From Desulfovibrio desulfuricans (GTDB taxonomy: Bacteria; Desulfobacterota; Desulfovibrionia; Desulfovibrionales; Desulfovibrionaceae): a stretch of 6,546 nucleotides of DNA. Positions 4,963 through 6,546 of the stretch are shown piece by piece. The DNA is taken from NCBI GenBank assembly GCA_003251995.1, contig QKDT01000182.1, forward strand, positions 1 to 6,546. The letters run 5' to 3'. The first letter of the stretch is position 1. Every line of letters begins with the position of its first letter. The notes under the pieces are model-generated. The model had not been told where the DNA came from. It did not search any database and worked only from the letters and a program-made list of their open reading frames with translations. Position numbers and translations under genes: made by a program.

Positions 4963-6546
4963 TCAGTAATTATATTTCCAGGTCAGGCCGCCCTTGGTGC
5001 TTTGCTGCTCGGTGCGCAGCTCAAGATTGGCCCGTGGGGTCAGCTCCAACTGGATCACAAAGGCCGTTGTGCCCTGCTTGGCCCCTTGCTGCACCCCCAC
5101 ATAGATATCTTCCGTGAGGTATTTGCCCATTTCTACCGAGCTGCCAGCAGCCATGCTTTCACTGTTCTGGTCTGTCTGGCTTGTCCCGCTTGTGCTTGAT
5201 GAGCCGGAATTGAAGCGTAAAACATCAACGCCCAAGGCCTGACGCGCTGAATCCAGCACGCCACCGCCGCCGCTGCCTGTGCCAAAGCCCGCCAGTTGGG
5301 CAACCGCCGCCGCAAGCCGCAGATTTTCAAGCCGCCCAAGCTCGTTAGTGCTTTTGCCAAAAAGTATTTGCGCCAGAATTTCATCGCGCGGCATTTCCGG
5401 GTCGCTGCTCAAAACAAGCTGCATCTTGCGCACCGTGCCCACAATACTGATATTCGCCGTAAGCGTAGGGGTTTGGCTGGTGAGCATGATATCCAGCAGG
5501 GGATTGGATACCGCCCCGCCGCCAAAAGTCACCGCGCCGCGCGACAGCTTGAAATTTTTGCCCAAAATATCAAGGCTGCCCTTTACGGCATCAAGCTGCC
5601 CGGAAATCACAGGGGCAGAAGGCGTACCCCCCACGTGCATATCTGCCCGCCATTCGCTTTTGAGGCCAAAACCCTCAACAACAAACCGACCGGGAATCAG
5701 GATGCGTAAATCCAGCAAACCCGCGCTGCCGCCGGATGTGGGCGCAGTCTTGGGCACCGATGCCTTGACGGCAGCAGATCCCTTGCCTTTGGCTGGGGCC
5801 ACCTTTTGGCCCTGCGCCACGGCGGAAGCGGGAGTAGCCCCCCCGGCGCTGGCCCATGAGGGCGTAACCTTGCTGATGGGCAGTGTGGTTATGCTGCTTG
5901 TAACTTCCAGATTATTAAGCAGCACAAGGCCCTGATTCACGGTCAGGGTTCCGCGCACTTCTGGCGCAGCGGCGCTGCCAGCCACGGCAGCCTGGGCCGA
6001 AAGCTCCACCCGCACATCGCGCCTACGCAGAGGGCGCAAGCGGTCTACAGTGGCCTTAAAATCAAGCATGCTGCCGTCAAGCCTGCTCTGACCGGTAATA
6101 CGCGCGGTGCCGCCTTGCCCATCTGCTGCGGCGAGATTGAGCCGGGCAAGCCCCAGCGCCCCGCCCCGCCCCTGCTCCAGATCAAGCCGAAGATTGATAC
6201 CCGAGAGCAACACACCGTACAGCAAATTTTCGTAACGGGCCTCATCCACGCGCACAAAACCCTTTGGCGCGGGGGCCTCAAGCGTACCACCCACATCAAG
6301 CGACAGGGCCAGACGCCCCGCAAGCCGCTGATCGGCTAGCGGAAGCAGGTTCCAGAGGGGGCCCATGGCCCCATTCCAGCGCACTGACGCCCGCAGCGGC
6401 CCCTGCATATGTGGGCTCGGCAAACCATCCGCCCCAAAAAGCAGGGGCAGGCGGGCCTCTACCCGGCATTCCGTGCCACCAAGCGCCTTTACCGTTGCCT
6501 GGTCAGGCACGAGCCGCAGAGCCAGCGCTCCGCCGCCAGCAGCATC
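4963..6546 (-). CDS. tamB: Translocation and assembly module protein TamB, C-terminal part (5' end outside window)
   Basis: TamB is a very large inner-membrane-anchored periplasmic protein that spans to the outer membrane. It works with TamA in outer-membrane biogenesis, and AsmA-like relatives carry phospholipid between membranes. The reading frame stays open to the right edge, giving 528 visible codons counting the stop, far less than a typical 1,200-1,500-residue TamB. The C-terminal TamB/DUF490 region is clear: GTPSAPVISGQ (5599-5631), GSLDILGKNFKLSRGAVTFG (5521-5580), then NPLLDIMLTS, SSDPEMPRDEILAQILFG (5353-5406) and the terminal strands ending WKYNY. Repeating beta-strand text upstream fits the lipid groove. 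Two low-complexity stretches stand out: Ala/Lys/Pro-rich at 5719-5865 and Ser/Thr-rich at 5134-5211. A GTG at 6508-6510 is not a real start; in-frame coding continues beyond it. No U-rich terminator follows the stop. The tamA gene would be expected further upstream, outside this window. Confidence 0.92.
   Translation of the reverse strand, partial: DAAGGGALALRLVPDQATVKALGGTECRVEARLPLLFGADGLPSPHMQGPLRASVRWNGAMGPLWNLLPLADQRLAGRLALSLDVGGTLEAPAPKGFVRVDEARYENLLYGVLLSGINLRLDLEQGRGGALGLARLNLAAADGQGGTARITGQSRLDGSMLDFKATVDRLRPLRRRDVRVELSAQAAVAGSAAAPEVRGTLTVNQGLVLLNNLEVTSSITTLPISKVTPSWASAGGATPASAVAQGQKVAPAKGKGSAAVKASVPKTAPTSGGSAGLLDLRILIPGRFVVEGFGLKSEWRADMHVGGTPSAPVISGQLDAVKGSLDILGKNFKLSRGAVTFGGGAVSNPLLDIMLTSQTPTLTANISIVGTVRKMQLVLSSDPEMPRDEILAQILFGKSTNELGRLENLRLAAAVAQLAGFGTGSGGGGVLDSARQALGVDVLRFNSGSSSTSGTSQTDQNSESMAAGSSVEMGKYLTEDIYVGVQQGAKQGTTAFVIQLELTPRANLELRTEQQSTKGGLTWKYNY

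Noticed and set aside
4861..4970. 8-bp inverted repeat ATTACTGA / TCAGTAAT flanking the MOSC promoter
   Set aside because: The arms are about 95 bases apart, one overlaps the tamB stop, and an 8-bp match at this distance is easily fortuitous.
5279..5935. 218-codon plus-strand open frame opposite tamB
   Set aside because: It is antisense to a clear TamB coding region in GC-rich DNA, where long shadow frames are common.

Overview
The window looks like a chromosome segment of a Gram-negative, probably anaerobic proteobacterium. A Desulfovibrio-like member of Desulfobacterota would fit. The clues are the outer-membrane biogenesis protein TamB, a short cysteine-rich MOSC protein, a UvsE-type UV endonuclease, and GC-rich core genes with Shine-Dalgarno sites of the AGGA/GGAG type. 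The genus is an inference from gene style; there is no rRNA or other marker to settle it.

Layout. Positions 1-1965 form an AT-rich islet: a near-consensus promoter with an 11-bp inverted repeat, then two tightly coupled plus-strand genes. The first (81-953) is an unrecognised protein with a Rossmann/methyltransferase-like core and a Cys/His-rich tail. The second (955-1965) is a DUF1848 protein carrying a radical-SAM-like CxxxCxxC cluster at its C terminus. At about 1966-2095 the composition changes sharply to the GC-rich host style. Next comes uvsE (2096-3349, plus strand), a UV damage endonuclease with an extra C-terminal domain that resembles DUF1722 (YbgA-like).

A Rho-independent terminator (3353-3385) serves a convergent minus-strand operon. 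Read 5' to 3', that operon is a promoter at 4901-4929, a leader of about 145 nt, a MOSC-domain gene (4749-4291), a small single-pass membrane protein (4269-3955) and a YjaB-like GNAT acetyltransferase (3934-3392). Upstream on the same strand is the 3' part of tamB (4963 to the window edge), running off the right end.

How the genes may work together. The core genes are individually ordinary: DNA repair, sulfur/molybdenum-cofactor-type chemistry, acetylation and envelope assembly. The most unusual content is the AT-rich two-gene islet. It pairs a three-cysteine, radical-SAM-like protein with a methyltransferase-like, Cys-rich partner under one compact, probably repressor-controlled promoter. 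I propose it as a laterally acquired cassette of unknown function; the function itself cannot be read from the sequence. The second notable point is the UvsE plus DUF1722-like fusion.
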